A stretch of DNA of 36,488 nucleotides from Candidatus Ozemibacter sp. (GCA_030446435.1 JASURT010000007.1:1-36488), one strand, 5' to 3'. Positions 26,675 through 34,759 are shown, numbered from the stretch's first letter. The notes: generated from the sequence alone by a model not told the origin. Program-made: numbers and translations.

Positions 26675-28971
26675 GAAATCTTACGAAAAACAGAAAAGGC
26701 GCCGGTTATCTTATTGTCATCGGCTTTACTTTGTTGCTGGTAATTCTTTTTGCGATCCTCGGAAGAGTTAAAACCGGGCAAAGTCAGCTGCAGTCAAAAG
26801 AAGTAAGGCGATATCTCGCCACAAGTCTGGGTGAAGCTGCGCTGAATTGTATTATCGCAGAGATAAATGCCAATCGTGGTTTTTCTACTCATAGATACTA
26901 TTCTGAAAAAAATGAAGATTATTGGGTTACCCCCTATAAAAGCAGAGATTCAGTTATTGGCAAAATGGGTGATATCTACGTTTCAGGTGTGGCTAACGGA
27001 ATTTATACCGGTGGCTGTGAATACGGCGAGTTTAAGTGCAAGGTCGCCCCGATGTACAGCACCAGAGAAAATTCCAAAACCAAAACTCTCAGAGAATCTG
27101 AAATGTACACAAGAGCTGAGATACTGGTCAAGGTTGGCTCTGGTTGGGGCATCAACGAAAACACCTGCCGTAAAATCACGGCATTGATTGAACGTCGATA
27201 CCCGGCAACCGAAAGTCTGCTTTATGATGGCGAATTTCTTGACCTTGGCGCCCTGGGTCCATTTGAAAATCGCGAGAACAAGCTGCGACGAGGGCGGCTA
27301 TACGGTTATCACTGGATAACGTTCAATACCGCGGGCGGGTCGTGTAAGGGTTCTGAACTATATGATATGGAAAAGATTGAAACCCCCGGATTGATGAGAG
27401 CTTTGAAAGATACGAGAATTGGTTTTGCTGATGGTTCCAAAATGGTTATTTCTTCGCAGAATGATTCGGTTCATATCAATAAGTTCGAAACCCATGACGG
27501 CTTTCTTCTCGATGGAGCTCATGGTGCTCACCCGATCAAATTCAACCGTTTGCCGCGTGAAAGGCTTAAATACTGGGCTGATCGCTATCGAAAAAGTCAG
27601 GGTATTACCATCACCGAAGGCATGCTTGAATACGGCGACTTTCGCAATCCTTATGACCCGGGAACCCGATTTGTCGATATCGACTTCAAATCATATCGCT
27701 GCAATCAGGACACTAAGCCAACAAGCTCTGAAGAAGATGATGAAGGCGATGAAGAAGGTGAAAACTCAGGCGAAAACAGCAATCTGTCGACATCAGATGA
27801 CCCCGAATACTGTCGTGAAAGAAACGGCAAAAAGTTGTTGATTTATTCTGAAGTGCCGTTGCGTATCTGGGGCTGTCCTGACCGAACCATTACGATTTAC
27901 AGCACCAGAGATATTGTGATTGGTGGTGATTTTAACCAGAATCCATGGACACCGCAGCTATACAAAGACAATAACTATACAGATTACAAGTTCGATGTTT
28001 CAAACGGTAAAGAAAAGCATAAGGTCGGTGCTTTGATAATGTCTGAAGGGCGGATATTGATAGATCATTCTCATCCGACACTTTTTGCAAGAAATGAAAT
28101 CAAGCCATATTTTCTTTACTGTCTGGCTTATGCACTTCACCCTTCAACACCTGAAATTGAAGCTGAAATAAAAGATTTTGTCTGCCCGATCGACCCACGT
28201 CAGAGAAAATCTCTGGTCGGACTGGGGGAATTTGGCGCAGACGGCGAATTTGTCGCGAGATACGGCACGATAAAATGGTTGCATGCCAACCAAAATGTAA
28301 ATAGCGGCGGAAGTTACAATGCAAATATGGAAGACGTGATTAATTTTTTCACCCCTGGCATGGGTAATAAGCCGCGATTTGGCATAAAAGACGAAAAAGT
28401 GCGAACCGAGATTATCGAATATTTGAAAACGGCGGTTCGCGACGTCGGCGATCTCACCGTGAGTGAACAGGATAAAATTTTCGATATGGCCTGGACTCAG
28501 GCGATGGAAGAAGAGGCGAAAGCTCCTTTACCCACGGCTGGAGCCATGGGCATCATGCAGCACCTGTTCAACGAAGCGGTGAAAAATCCTGACGATGGAA
28601 TTTATGTACCTGAAATTACCATAAATGCAAATCTGGTCAGCTCAGCCTGGCGCAGCGCGAAATGGCGTATTGGAAACTCACCCGAGAAAGTTGAAGACGA
28701 AATTGGTAATGCCGGTTTTCTTGAGTATCTTAAAAAACCTGCATTTTTGATTCAGCGAGTTTATGGCGGCGTGGTTCGTCTTGGAACAAAAAAGCCTGAC
28801 TATTACATGTCAGGGGCTCACACCGGAAGCAACATTCTAAGAAGAAGAATCTGGGATAACACCAATCTTGCCAATCGCAAATTCAAGGCTCTGGAAGTGC
28901 CGGCAGTTCACAACCTGCTTACTTTTACCGACGAATTCATTTCGTTGAAAGAATACAACAAATTTCAGTAA
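26671..28971 (+). CDS. Very large GspK/PilX-like pilus-tip protein
   Basis: 766 residues. The N-terminus has a basic stretch, then GAG|YLIVIGFTLLLVILFAILG, a pilin-like helix without Glu at position 5. Absence of Glu5 is the hallmark of GspK, which sits at the fibre tip, and the order after GspI- and GspJ-like proteins fits. GspK proteins are usually ~300-350 residues, so this is more than double. The extra length contains an acidic low-complexity stretch (EEDDEGDEEGENSGE, near 353-367) and segments with Cys pairs (CRERNGKK, WGCPDRT) and no recognised enzyme motif. It could be a tip adhesin or carry a substrate-binding domain. The stop overlaps the convergent deacetylase gene by 7 bp. Confidence 0.7.
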   Translation: MRNLTKNRKGAGYLIVIGFTLLLVILFAILGRVKTGQSQLQSKEVRRYLATSLGEAALNCIIAEINANRGFSTHRYYSEKNEDYWVTPYKSRDSVIGKMGDIYVSGVANGIYTGGCEYGEFKCKVAPMYSTRENSKTKTLRESEMYTRAEILVKVGSGWGINENTCRKITALIERRYPATESLLYDGEFLDLGALGPFENRENKLRRGRLYGYHWITFNTAGGSCKGSELYDMEKIETPGLMRALKDTRIGFADGSKMVISSQNDSVHINKFETHDGFLLDGAHGAHPIKFNRLPRERLKYWADRYRKSQGITITEGMLEYGDFRNPYDPGTRFVDIDFKSYRCNQDTKPTSSEEDDEGDEEGENSGENSNLSTSDDPEYCRERNGKKLLIYSEVPLRIWGCPDRTITIYSTRDIVIGGDFNQNPWTPQLYKDNNYTDYKFDVSNGKEKHKVGALIMSEGRILIDHSHPTLFARNEIKPYFLYCLAYALHPSTPEIEAEIKDFVCPIDPRQRKSLVGLGEFGADGEFVARYGTIKWLHANQNVNSGGSYNANMEDVINFFTPGMGNKPRFGIKDEKVRTEIIEYLKTAVRDVGDLTVSEQDKIFDMAWTQAMEEEAKAPLPTAGAMGIMQHLFNEAVKNPDDGIYVPEITINANLVSSAWRSAKWRIGNSPEKVEDEIGNAGFLEYLKKPAFLIQRVYGGVVRLGTKKPDYYMSGAHTGSNILRRRIWDNTNLANRKFKALEVPAVHNLLTFTDEFISLKEYNKFQ

Positions 28972-30032
28972 TTGTTCTTTATTCCGCCGCCCCTGACCGT
29001 GAATAGCCAGCCATTCTGGCAGGTTATGCCGGTTTTTCGATCGCGCAGATATACATCGATAAAATAGTTGCCCGGCTTCAATTTTGAGCTGATATCAGCT
29101 TTGAGCATGCGGCCTTCTGTGTCAAAAGCGAAGTTTACCTTTTTACCGGTAAGTTTTGCGTTCAAAACGTATTTTTCAGAAGAGTAGTCTGAAAGCTCAT
29201 CAAGTCTGCATGAAAATGTGGCAAGCTCATCGACTACCTGACCCGGCGCAGGAAATTGCCGACTGATCTTCAAGGCTCTCATTCCGAGTCTTATAAGAAA
29301 TTTGTTAAGATTATCGGTTGCGTAAACAACCTGTCGTTTCAGAAGATAAGGAGAAAGCTCTTCGTAGCTTGCGCCGCCATCAACGGTCATTGCGCCGATA
29401 TAACCGGCCTTTTCGGCAATCTCAAGAGCGCTTTCGGTATAGCAGCCATACGGCCAGACCATGAACCTGACCTTGTTGCCCAGCTTGTTTTCTATGAGTT
29501 TTTTAGATTCAACAATTTCGTAATCGAGAAATGCTTTTTCCTGGTCTGGCTTATCGCATTTCGAGGCAAGATTGCTGTGGGTCATTGAATGAGACTCAAC
29601 GCTCCAGCCTTCTGAGATCAGGTGCGCTAATTGCTGCCAGCTCATGGCGTTTCTGCTGCCGATGAATCTGGGGTAAACACAAACTATACCTTTGAAGCCG
29701 AATTCTTTCATTATCGGAAAAGCGTAATCATAAACCGTTTTAAAACCATCATCGAAAGTAATGACGATCGAGTTTTCTTTTACCTTTTCGCCATGGTAGA
29801 AGATTTTTTCGAGGTCATCTGAATTAAGAGTTACAAAATTTCTACTTTTAAGGTATTCGAGCTGGGCTCTGAATTTTTCGGTCGAAAGTGAGAATTTGCC
29901 TCCGGCTTTTGGTTCAACCTGGTGGTAACAAAGAGACGGAATATCATTGCGTGCAGCCTGGCATTTGCTCGCGTATGACAGGCTGATAAGCAGAAAAATG
30001 CAGATTAGACTGATTTGAGTTTTGAATTTCAT
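28965..30032 (-). CDS. Polysaccharide deacetylase (NodB/PgaB-N type)
   Basis: 355 residues from ATG 30032, picked for its GAGGAAC ribosome binding site and the signal peptide (MKFKTQISLICIFLLISL, cleavage near CQA-ARN); a start at 30095 would lie upstream of both and run into the terminator. The NodB domain carries TFDDGF (catalytic base Asp and metal Asp), HSMTH (metal histidines) and VWPYGCY. SLCYHQVEPKAGGKFSLSTEKFRAQLEYL resembles the opening of PgaB/IcaB-type exopolysaccharide deacetylases. The C-terminal ~110 residues form a beta-rich accessory domain. It would de-N-acetylate an extracellular or cell-wall polysaccharide. A sigma-54 promoter and a terminator lie just upstream. Confidence 0.87.
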   Translation of the reverse strand: MKFKTQISLICIFLLISLSYASKCQAARNDIPSLCYHQVEPKAGGKFSLSTEKFRAQLEYLKSRNFVTLNSDDLEKIFYHGEKVKENSIVITFDDGFKTVYDYAFPIMKEFGFKGIVCVYPRFIGSRNAMSWQQLAHLISEGWSVESHSMTHSNLASKCDKPDQEKAFLDYEIVESKKLIENKLGNKVRFMVWPYGCYTESALEIAEKAGYIGAMTVDGGASYEELSPYLLKRQVVYATDNLNKFLIRLGMRALKISRQFPAPGQVVDELATFSCRLDELSDYSSEKYVLNAKLTGKKVNFAFDTEGRMLKADISSKLKPGNYFIDVYLRDRKTGITCQNGWLFTVRGGGIKNNY

Positions 30033-30078
30033 TTTGTTCCTCGTTGCTTGGCTGCAATGAATATAACATTTTCCGGGT

Positions 30079-30107
30079 AAAAAAAAAGGCCACATTCATG
30101 TAGCCTT
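30079..30107 (-). terminator. Rho-independent terminator of the candidate small RNA
   Basis: On the minus strand AAGGCTACA (30107-30099), loop TGAA, TGTGGCCTT (30094-30086), then T to 30079. One G-T wobble in a 9-bp stem and an uninterrupted nine-T run make it strong. It ends 46 bp before the deacetylase ATG. Confidence 0.8.
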
Positions 30108-30161
30108 GATCAAGGAAAGGAATGATTGAAGACAACTGACGAATAAGTCGTGCAGTGTTGC
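30079..30161 (-). ncRNA. Candidate sigma-54-dependent, Hfq-type small RNA (~83 nt)
   Basis: A start at about 30161 is set by the -24/-12 promoter and the end by the terminator. The 5' part (30133-30160) folds as CAAC..UG / CAGUUG extended by ACGA-cuuau-UCGU. A pyrimidine-rich single-stranded stretch (30109-30130, containing AUUCCUUUCCUUG) follows. The 3' end is a 9-bp stem AAGGCUACA / UGUGGCCUU with UGAA loop and nine U, including two in the stem. A 5' hairpin, single-stranded C/U-rich seed and terminator with long U-tail is the standard plan of Hfq-bound regulatory RNAs, and hfq is the next gene upstream. No open frame is credible here. It could instead be the leader of the deacetylase mRNA (ATG 30032). 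Confidence 0.65.
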
Positions 30162-30171
30162 CTTAATAAAG

Positions 30172-30187
30172 AGCAAGAGTTGTGCCA
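30172..30187 (-). promoter_or_regulatory. Sigma-54 (-24/-12) promoter
   Basis: On the minus strand TGGCAC (30187-30182), five bases AACTC, TTGCT (30176-30172), preceded by T. This is an exact match to the consensus TGGCAC-N5-TTGCW, with GG and GC at the required spacing. The start of transcription would be near 30161. It requires an AAA+ enhancer-binding protein; none is encoded in the window. Confidence 0.75.
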
Positions 30188-30293
30188 ACTATTTTTAGCC
30201 TTATCTGCTGCGAATTTAGACAGATTTTTCCTCGCAAGTCCTTTGTTGATGAATAATTATACAGATTTGGATAAACGGTTGCGTAAAAAATGA

Positions 30294-30332
30294 ACAGTTT
30301 GCTTGTGCAATTTCTGACAACCTCAAAACTGT
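30294..30332. promoter_or_regulatory. Nested inverted repeat, possible enhancer-binding site
   Basis: The palindrome TTGC-TTGT-GCAA (30299-30310) lies within wider arms ACAGTTT (30294-30300) and AAACTGT (30326-30332). It is about 140 bp upstream of the predicted sigma-54 start, in the normal range for activator sites. It also lies just after the hfq terminator, so it is outside the hfq transcript. Confidence 0.4.
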
Positions 30333-30349
30333 GCTTCTGTTTGAAGGCT

Positions 30350-30384
30350 AAAAACAAAAAGGGGCTACCCGTTCGGGTAGCCCC
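30350..30384 (-). terminator. Rho-independent terminator of hfq
   Basis: GGGGCTACCC - GAAC - GGGTAGCCCC (30384-30361), a perfect 10-bp GC-rich stem, followed on the minus strand by TTTTTGTTTT. It starts 17 bp after the hfq stop and separates hfq from the small-RNA unit. Confidence 0.9.
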
Positions 30385-30400
30385 TTCTCAAATTCAGACT

Positions 30401-30622
30401 TTATCCTTCTGCTCCGGCAAAATTGTCGGGTAACTGAATGGTAGAAACCGCGTGCTTGTATATCAACTGTTTCTTTCCTTCAGATTCCAATAGAATAACA
30501 AAAGTGTCAAAATCGATAACTGTTCCTTGAATCTGAAAGCCCTTCATGAGAAATATTTTTACCATTTCTCTCTCGTCTTTTAGATACTGAAGGATATTGT
30601 CCTGGATATTTACAGCAGGCAT
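30401..30622 (-). CDS. hfq: RNA chaperone Hfq
   Basis: 73 residues, CGGAGG ribosome binding site before ATG 30622. The Sm1 motif (MKGFQIQGTVIDFDTFVILLES) and Sm2 motif (KKQLIYKHAVSTI) are both complete; the KH of YKHAVST is the proximal-face uridine-binding site and the N-terminal NIQDNILQYLKDER includes the conserved Q of the proximal site. The tail is very short (LPDNFAGAEG), so the protein is a nearly bare ring, unlike the long tail of E. coli Hfq. It pairs small RNAs with mRNAs. hfq usually follows miaA; here it stands alone behind its own promoter and ends in a strong terminator. A small-RNA candidate follows immediately. Confidence 0.96.
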   Translation of the reverse strand: MPAVNIQDNILQYLKDEREMVKIFLMKGFQIQGTVIDFDTFVILLESEGKKQLIYKHAVSTIQLPDNFAGAEG

Positions 30623-30651
30623 CTTTCTTACCTCCGATGGATTTCTTTCTT

Positions 30652-30680
30652 TAGATAGAACATTTATGAAAAAAATGCAA
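30652..30680 (-). promoter_or_regulatory. Sigma-70-type promoter of hfq
   Basis: On the minus strand TTGCAT (30680-30675), 17-bp spacer, TATCTA (30657-30652). Start of transcription is expected near 30645, giving a ~23-nt leader. The -35 abuts the stop of the TPR gene. Confidence 0.55.
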
Positions 30681-30682
30681 AC

Positions 30683-33661
30683 TCAATTTTCATGATCTGA
30701 ACAACTTATGCTTCCATTTTTTTCGAGTTTCCAATTTCCCGAGGTCGGGCACCGGGGAATATTATACTCTTTTGCAAGCTCATTTAGCAAATTTTCATCC
30801 CCAATTCTTTTCTCGAATCTCCTGAAGTTGCTTTTGATAATCTCTTCAAGACGAGAACGATAAAATTTGCAGGCTTCGGTTTCGTCAGTAAAAAATGGAA
30901 TTGCCGGCATATTTTTATGAATTGAGCATTCAATTAAACCTGCCGGATGATTGATTTCTATTTTACCCTTTGCCGGGCAAAGATTTTCTGCAGCAGTAGA
31001 AAAGAACATGCGGCTTAAGAAACATCTGTGAGCTACAAAGTAACGCTTAACAAAGCCAGACAAAAACTGCTGAGTTAAAGACGAGAATCTTTTTTCAATG
31101 AAGGCAGAAATTCCTTCGATGTCGATAGAAAGATACAGGGTGTCTTTGTCACCACGCACTTTAATTGTGGTTTCGAAGCCCATTTCCTGAGCCTGCATCT
31201 TGAAGGCAAAAAGCTTTCTGGCAATATGGCGAAGAAAAGCTTCGTCTTCAGGTTTTCCGGTGGTTAAAATAGAAAATTCGTTGAGCTTTCCATTTTGATA
31301 AGAATAGCGTGAAAGCGCTTTGGTAAAGGGCTTCAATGGGTTTTTGGCAAATGGACGCAAAAAACCTGGTATCTGGTTTTTCAGTTCGGTCCAATCATAG
31401 AATATGGTGGCAACCAGACCGGAATTATGGCCGCAAATATTGCTCATAATGTCTATAGATTTCTGGCTCGGCAAAGCGTCCGGGCAAAAATACACGGCGT
31501 TTCGATCGGCAATGGCAAAAAGAGTCTTCTTACCTACATTTATTTGCAGAGAATCAGTGTTGTCGCTTTCGATAATTTTCGAATTCATTTGCGAAAAATA
31601 GCTTGCCGAAAGCTGAAGCAGGTTGGTGCCGGGAGAATCTTCCGATTCAATTCTGGCTATCATGCCTTTGCCTGGTTGAAAGGCATTTTTGATGAAAAAT
31701 GTAATACTGAGATTTTCGAAATGCTCAAAAGAAGGAACGATGACCTTTGCCAGTTTGAAAAAATCAGGGCCTAAACAAATTACGAGAGGGTAGCCGTCGT
31801 TCTGAGGCACCCTTTCAAGCTGCTCTACATCTGCATTTATTGCGCTTGCACCCTGTGATTCAACCTCGGTTTCAACTTCAGTTTCGATCTCGGGTTCTTT
31901 CTGGCTGAATTCTTCACTTGCTATGCCAGTCTTTTCGCTTTCGTTTTTGCTGGTTTCCGGCAGTTCATAGAGTGGCAAAACCGGCTCATCGAGACTTTTT
32001 CGCTCGCTTCTGATGTCGGCACAGAGTCTGGTGATATCTATCGCTTTTTCATACAATTTTTCTTCCTGATAAAGCCTTGAAATGCCCATGAGAATATTAC
32101 AGATTCTGTCTTTGTCTGCGTTTTTACCAAGCAGGCCGTGATATTCGGCCAGAGAGTTATAGTAAGACTTTAATCTTATTGCCATGTAAAGGGCGTTGGC
32201 GGTTTCTTCAAACCCCGGGTCGGCTTTCCAGGCTTGTTTAAGATAATCTATCGAGGTTGAGACCTGGCCTTTTTCAAGGTATATAATGCCGATATGCATG
32301 AGAATTTCGCCCTGACCGGGCGCAAGCTGGGCAGATTTGAGCAAAAGGTCGAGTGCTTTGTCGAGTTGTCCCTTTCGATAGTAAAGCCAACCCATGGTGT
32401 CGAGGTAAGAAGCGTTTGAAGGCTCGAGATTCACAGCTATTTTTGCCATGCTCAAGGCATCGTCTATTTTCTGGTTCCGTTCTGCCAGAAGGTATGCAAG
32501 GTTGTTGAGGGCTTCTGCTGAATCCGGCTTTAAAGCAATTGCATTTCGGTAATGTTCTTCTGCTTTACCCAGTTGTCTTGTTGCATAATAAAGAGTTGCG
32601 ATGTGGTAATGAGGGTCATAAACGTTATCTCTCATCGCCAGGGATTTTTTCAATTCTTCTTCGGCTTTCGGAAAATCCTTGTTTTTAAACGCGGCCCAGC
32701 CGAGACTGTCTCTGAAACCTGGGTTGTCGGGGCTTAAGTCTACGGCTTTCTGGCAGAGGTCCTGGGCGAGCTGGGTATTAACGCCATATTCGGCGTAAAG
32801 GTAGCCGAGATTGTTGAGTGCATAGGGATTGTTGGGTGACAGGGTGAGAATTTTTTTATAAACAGCTTCTTCAAGCCAGAAAGGTTCACTTTTGTTCCTC
32901 GCCTGAAAGTCTTCGTGAAGGCCCATATAAATGCCGAGCAAAGAGTTTTGAAGCTTGGGGTTTCTGGGATCGAGCGAAGCTGATTTTTCGTAAGAGGCGA
33001 TTGACAGAAATAAAGAAGAATCGTTGGTGCCCAGAAATCTGAAAGCCTGACCGAGAACGAAGTAGTAATGTGCTGTTCTGGGAATCAGCAATAGTGCTTT
33101 TTTAAGATCTTCTTCCGGTTTCATCGGAGCAAAATAGTTATTGGGGCGATTTCGCAGCAGGTGAAAAACTATTCCCTTGATGATGAAATAGTCCGGGCTT
33201 TCTCTAAGCAAAGATTCTGAATCGAGCAGAAGTTCCTCGAAACTTTCGTCTTCTTCGTTACTTTCGTTGCTTGTTGCTTCAAAACTAAGTTGCAGACCTC
33301 TGAAAAAGATTTCTCTAAGTCGCTCTTCGACCGAAACGTCTTTAACCTTTTCGGTTGAAAACCAGTCAGAACTAAGTTTAAGCAATTCTGCGCGCCTTGG
33401 GGTATCAGAAAGCTTTATCAGGCTGAACCATCTTGAGATGGCCTGAAGCTGGTGCAAAACTGAGCCCTGATGCTCTGAAACATACTTTTTCAGTAGTTGA
33501 AAATTGAAGTCGGGGGTTTTGCTTTTTTCAAAGCGTACATCTTCATGGCCGAAAAGCGGTAAACCGAAATCAAAGGCTGATTCAGCGTATAAAGCAAGAG
33601 AAGAAATTGTGAAAATAAAAATTACCAGAGAAATTAAGTGCAGTTGTTTTCTGCTGATCAT
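30683..33661 (-). CDS. Exported TPR protein with pilin-like Cys motifs at the C-terminus
   Basis: 992 residues from ATG 33661 (GGAGG site); an upstream in-frame start at 33748 lacks both site and signal. A signal peptide (cleavage near LYA-ESA) is followed by a helical region, then about eight TPR repeats in the middle third (for example YALNNLGYLYAEYG, FRDSLGWAAFKNKDFPKAEEELKKSL, YLDTMGWLYYRKGQLDKALDLLLKSA). An acidic linker (around EPEIETEVETEVESQG) leads to a C-terminal domain of unknown type that may be DUF3352-like. The last ~100 residues have two copies of a CPxxG...CSxH motif (residues 895 and 971). It is likely a periplasmic scaffold. It follows the VWA gene on the same strand, with a 49-bp gap. 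Confidence 0.75.
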   Translation of the reverse strand: MISRKQLHLISLVIFIFTISSLALYAESAFDFGLPLFGHEDVRFEKSKTPDFNFQLLKKYVSEHQGSVLHQLQAISRWFSLIKLSDTPRRAELLKLSSDWFSTEKVKDVSVEERLREIFFRGLQLSFEATSNESNEEDESFEELLLDSESLLRESPDYFIIKGIVFHLLRNRPNNYFAPMKPEEDLKKALLLIPRTAHYYFVLGQAFRFLGTNDSSLFLSIASYEKSASLDPRNPKLQNSLLGIYMGLHEDFQARNKSEPFWLEEAVYKKILTLSPNNPYALNNLGYLYAEYGVNTQLAQDLCQKAVDLSPDNPGFRDSLGWAAFKNKDFPKAEEELKKSLAMRDNVYDPHYHIATLYYATRQLGKAEEHYRNAIALKPDSAEALNNLAYLLAERNQKIDDALSMAKIAVNLEPSNASYLDTMGWLYYRKGQLDKALDLLLKSAQLAPGQGEILMHIGIIYLEKGQVSTSIDYLKQAWKADPGFEETANALYMAIRLKSYYNSLAEYHGLLGKNADKDRICNILMGISRLYQEEKLYEKAIDITRLCADIRSERKSLDEPVLPLYELPETSKNESEKTGIASEEFSQKEPEIETEVETEVESQGASAINADVEQLERVPQNDGYPLVICLGPDFFKLAKVIVPSFEHFENLSITFFIKNAFQPGKGMIARIESEDSPGTNLLQLSASYFSQMNSKIIESDNTDSLQINVGKKTLFAIADRNAVYFCPDALPSQKSIDIMSNICGHNSGLVATIFYDWTELKNQIPGFLRPFAKNPLKPFTKALSRYSYQNGKLNEFSILTTGKPEDEAFLRHIARKLFAFKMQAQEMGFETTIKVRGDKDTLYLSIDIEGISAFIEKRFSSLTQQFLSGFVKRYFVAHRCFLSRMFFSTAAENLCPAKGKIEINHPAGLIECSIHKNMPAIPFFTDETEACKFYRSRLEEIIKSNFRRFEKRIGDENLLNELAKEYNIPRCPTSGNWKLEKNGSISCSDHEN

Positions 33662-33710
33662 TTTGCCTCCAGATAGCCAGTCTAATTTTTTTGTTAGGTG
33701 AGAGCGGCAA

Positions 33711-34754
33711 TCAGTCCCAGGTTCTGGTTCGGTTAAGTTTCTCACCATTGAAATCGACGCTTAAATCGACCTGACCGGGCAGGTTGATGTCGCTGTCGGT
33801 AGTAAATTCAATAACCTGAACATTGTTGATGATCTGGCCCAGTTTTTTGAACCAGTCGTCGAGTTTTGAGCTGTCGGGAACATACGAATAATAGCCGTCG
33901 GTTTGTTCAGAAAGCTTTTTCAGGGCAGCCACATCGAGCCAGCCGAATCCGAAGGCAAAAATTGAAACGTTCTGCAGTCTGCATTTACGAATTATTTCGT
34001 CGCGGGTGTTCAGCGACGCATTGTCGTTGCCATCTGTGGTAAGAACAATGAATCTGAAGTGAGGTCTTACCTGAATTTTCTCAATCCCTTTGGCAAGTCC
34101 GTCATATAGTGCGGTGTTCTGCAAAGGCACAGACTTGGTGATTGCGTCGAGAACCGCTTTTTTATCAGCACTTAGATTCAGTATTTCTCTTACCTTGTCA
34201 TTGAATTTTATCACCGCCGCCGAGAACGGAAGTGCTATTTCATTGATGAATTCAACAAAATTCGTTTCAATGGCCTTAACGTCTTGCGGAAACATGCTTC
34301 CGGAATAGTCCATGACGCTTGAAAAGCTTATCGGGTCGGCCCATTCAGAATAAAGATGCAGGGGTCTGACCCTGACAAGCTGGGCATTCAGATCTTTTTT
34401 ATTCTGATCACTGACGATAAGCTTGATATCAGCCGGATTAAGAACCTTTGCCGGAGAGCCGTTCTTGTCTGTGGCTGAAACGAAAAGATAAAAGTGTTTG
34501 GCCTGGGCCTTTTCGAAGCCATGAATTCTTAAGCCGCTGGTAAAGTCGTCTTCTGGTTTGATATTGGGGTGAAATGAACTTGCGAAGCTAAGATAGCGGC
34601 GAACTGTTTCAAGAAAAGAGTTTCTTGCGCCAAAGTTCGATGCAAGCAGAAAGTAAAGAATGATTAACAGCAATAATAAAGAGAACAAAAGAAACGCCAG
34701 GTATTTCCATACCGGAATTCTCAATCGCTCACTTCTTGGAGTGACTTCTACCAT
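33711..34754 (-). CDS. Membrane-anchored von Willebrand factor A domain protein
   Basis: 347 residues. A basic N-terminus and one long transmembrane helix (about 16-38) anchor it. The VWA domain (about 130-310) has a complete metal-ion-dependent adhesion site: DYSGS (DxSxS), the Thr in NTALYDGL and the Asp in LTTDGND. A beta-rich segment precedes it and a short one follows. Such domains mediate regulated protein-protein contacts. The gene starts 5 bp after the stop of the tubulin-like-associated gene, so the two are co-transcribed, and the TPR gene comes next. This suggests an envelope complex. Confidence 0.85.
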   Translation of the reverse strand: MVEVTPRSERLRIPVWKYLAFLLFSLLLLLIILYFLLASNFGARNSFLETVRRYLSFASSFHPNIKPEDDFTSGLRIHGFEKAQAKHFYLFVSATDKNGSPAKVLNPADIKLIVSDQNKKDLNAQLVRVRPLHLYSEWADPISFSSVMDYSGSMFPQDVKAIETNFVEFINEIALPFSAAVIKFNDKVREILNLSADKKAVLDAITKSVPLQNTALYDGLAKGIEKIQVRPHFRFIVLTTDGNDNASLNTRDEIIRKCRLQNVSIFAFGFGWLDVAALKKLSEQTDGYYSYVPDSSKLDDWFKKLGQIINNVQVIEFTTDSDINLPGQVDLSVDFNGEKLNRTRTWD

Positions 34755-34759
34755 AATTT

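Noticed and set aside
30163-30357. 64-codon open frame on the minus strand between hfq and the deacetylase
   Set aside because: No ribosome binding site, low-complexity AT-rich composition, and it would cover the sigma-54 promoter and the hfq terminator tail. The non-coding reading explains the stretch better.
30361-30384. The GGGGCTACCC palindrome as a transposon end or attachment site
   Set aside because: It has a T-run on the minus side at the correct distance from the hfq stop, so it is a terminator; no second copy or target duplication is seen.
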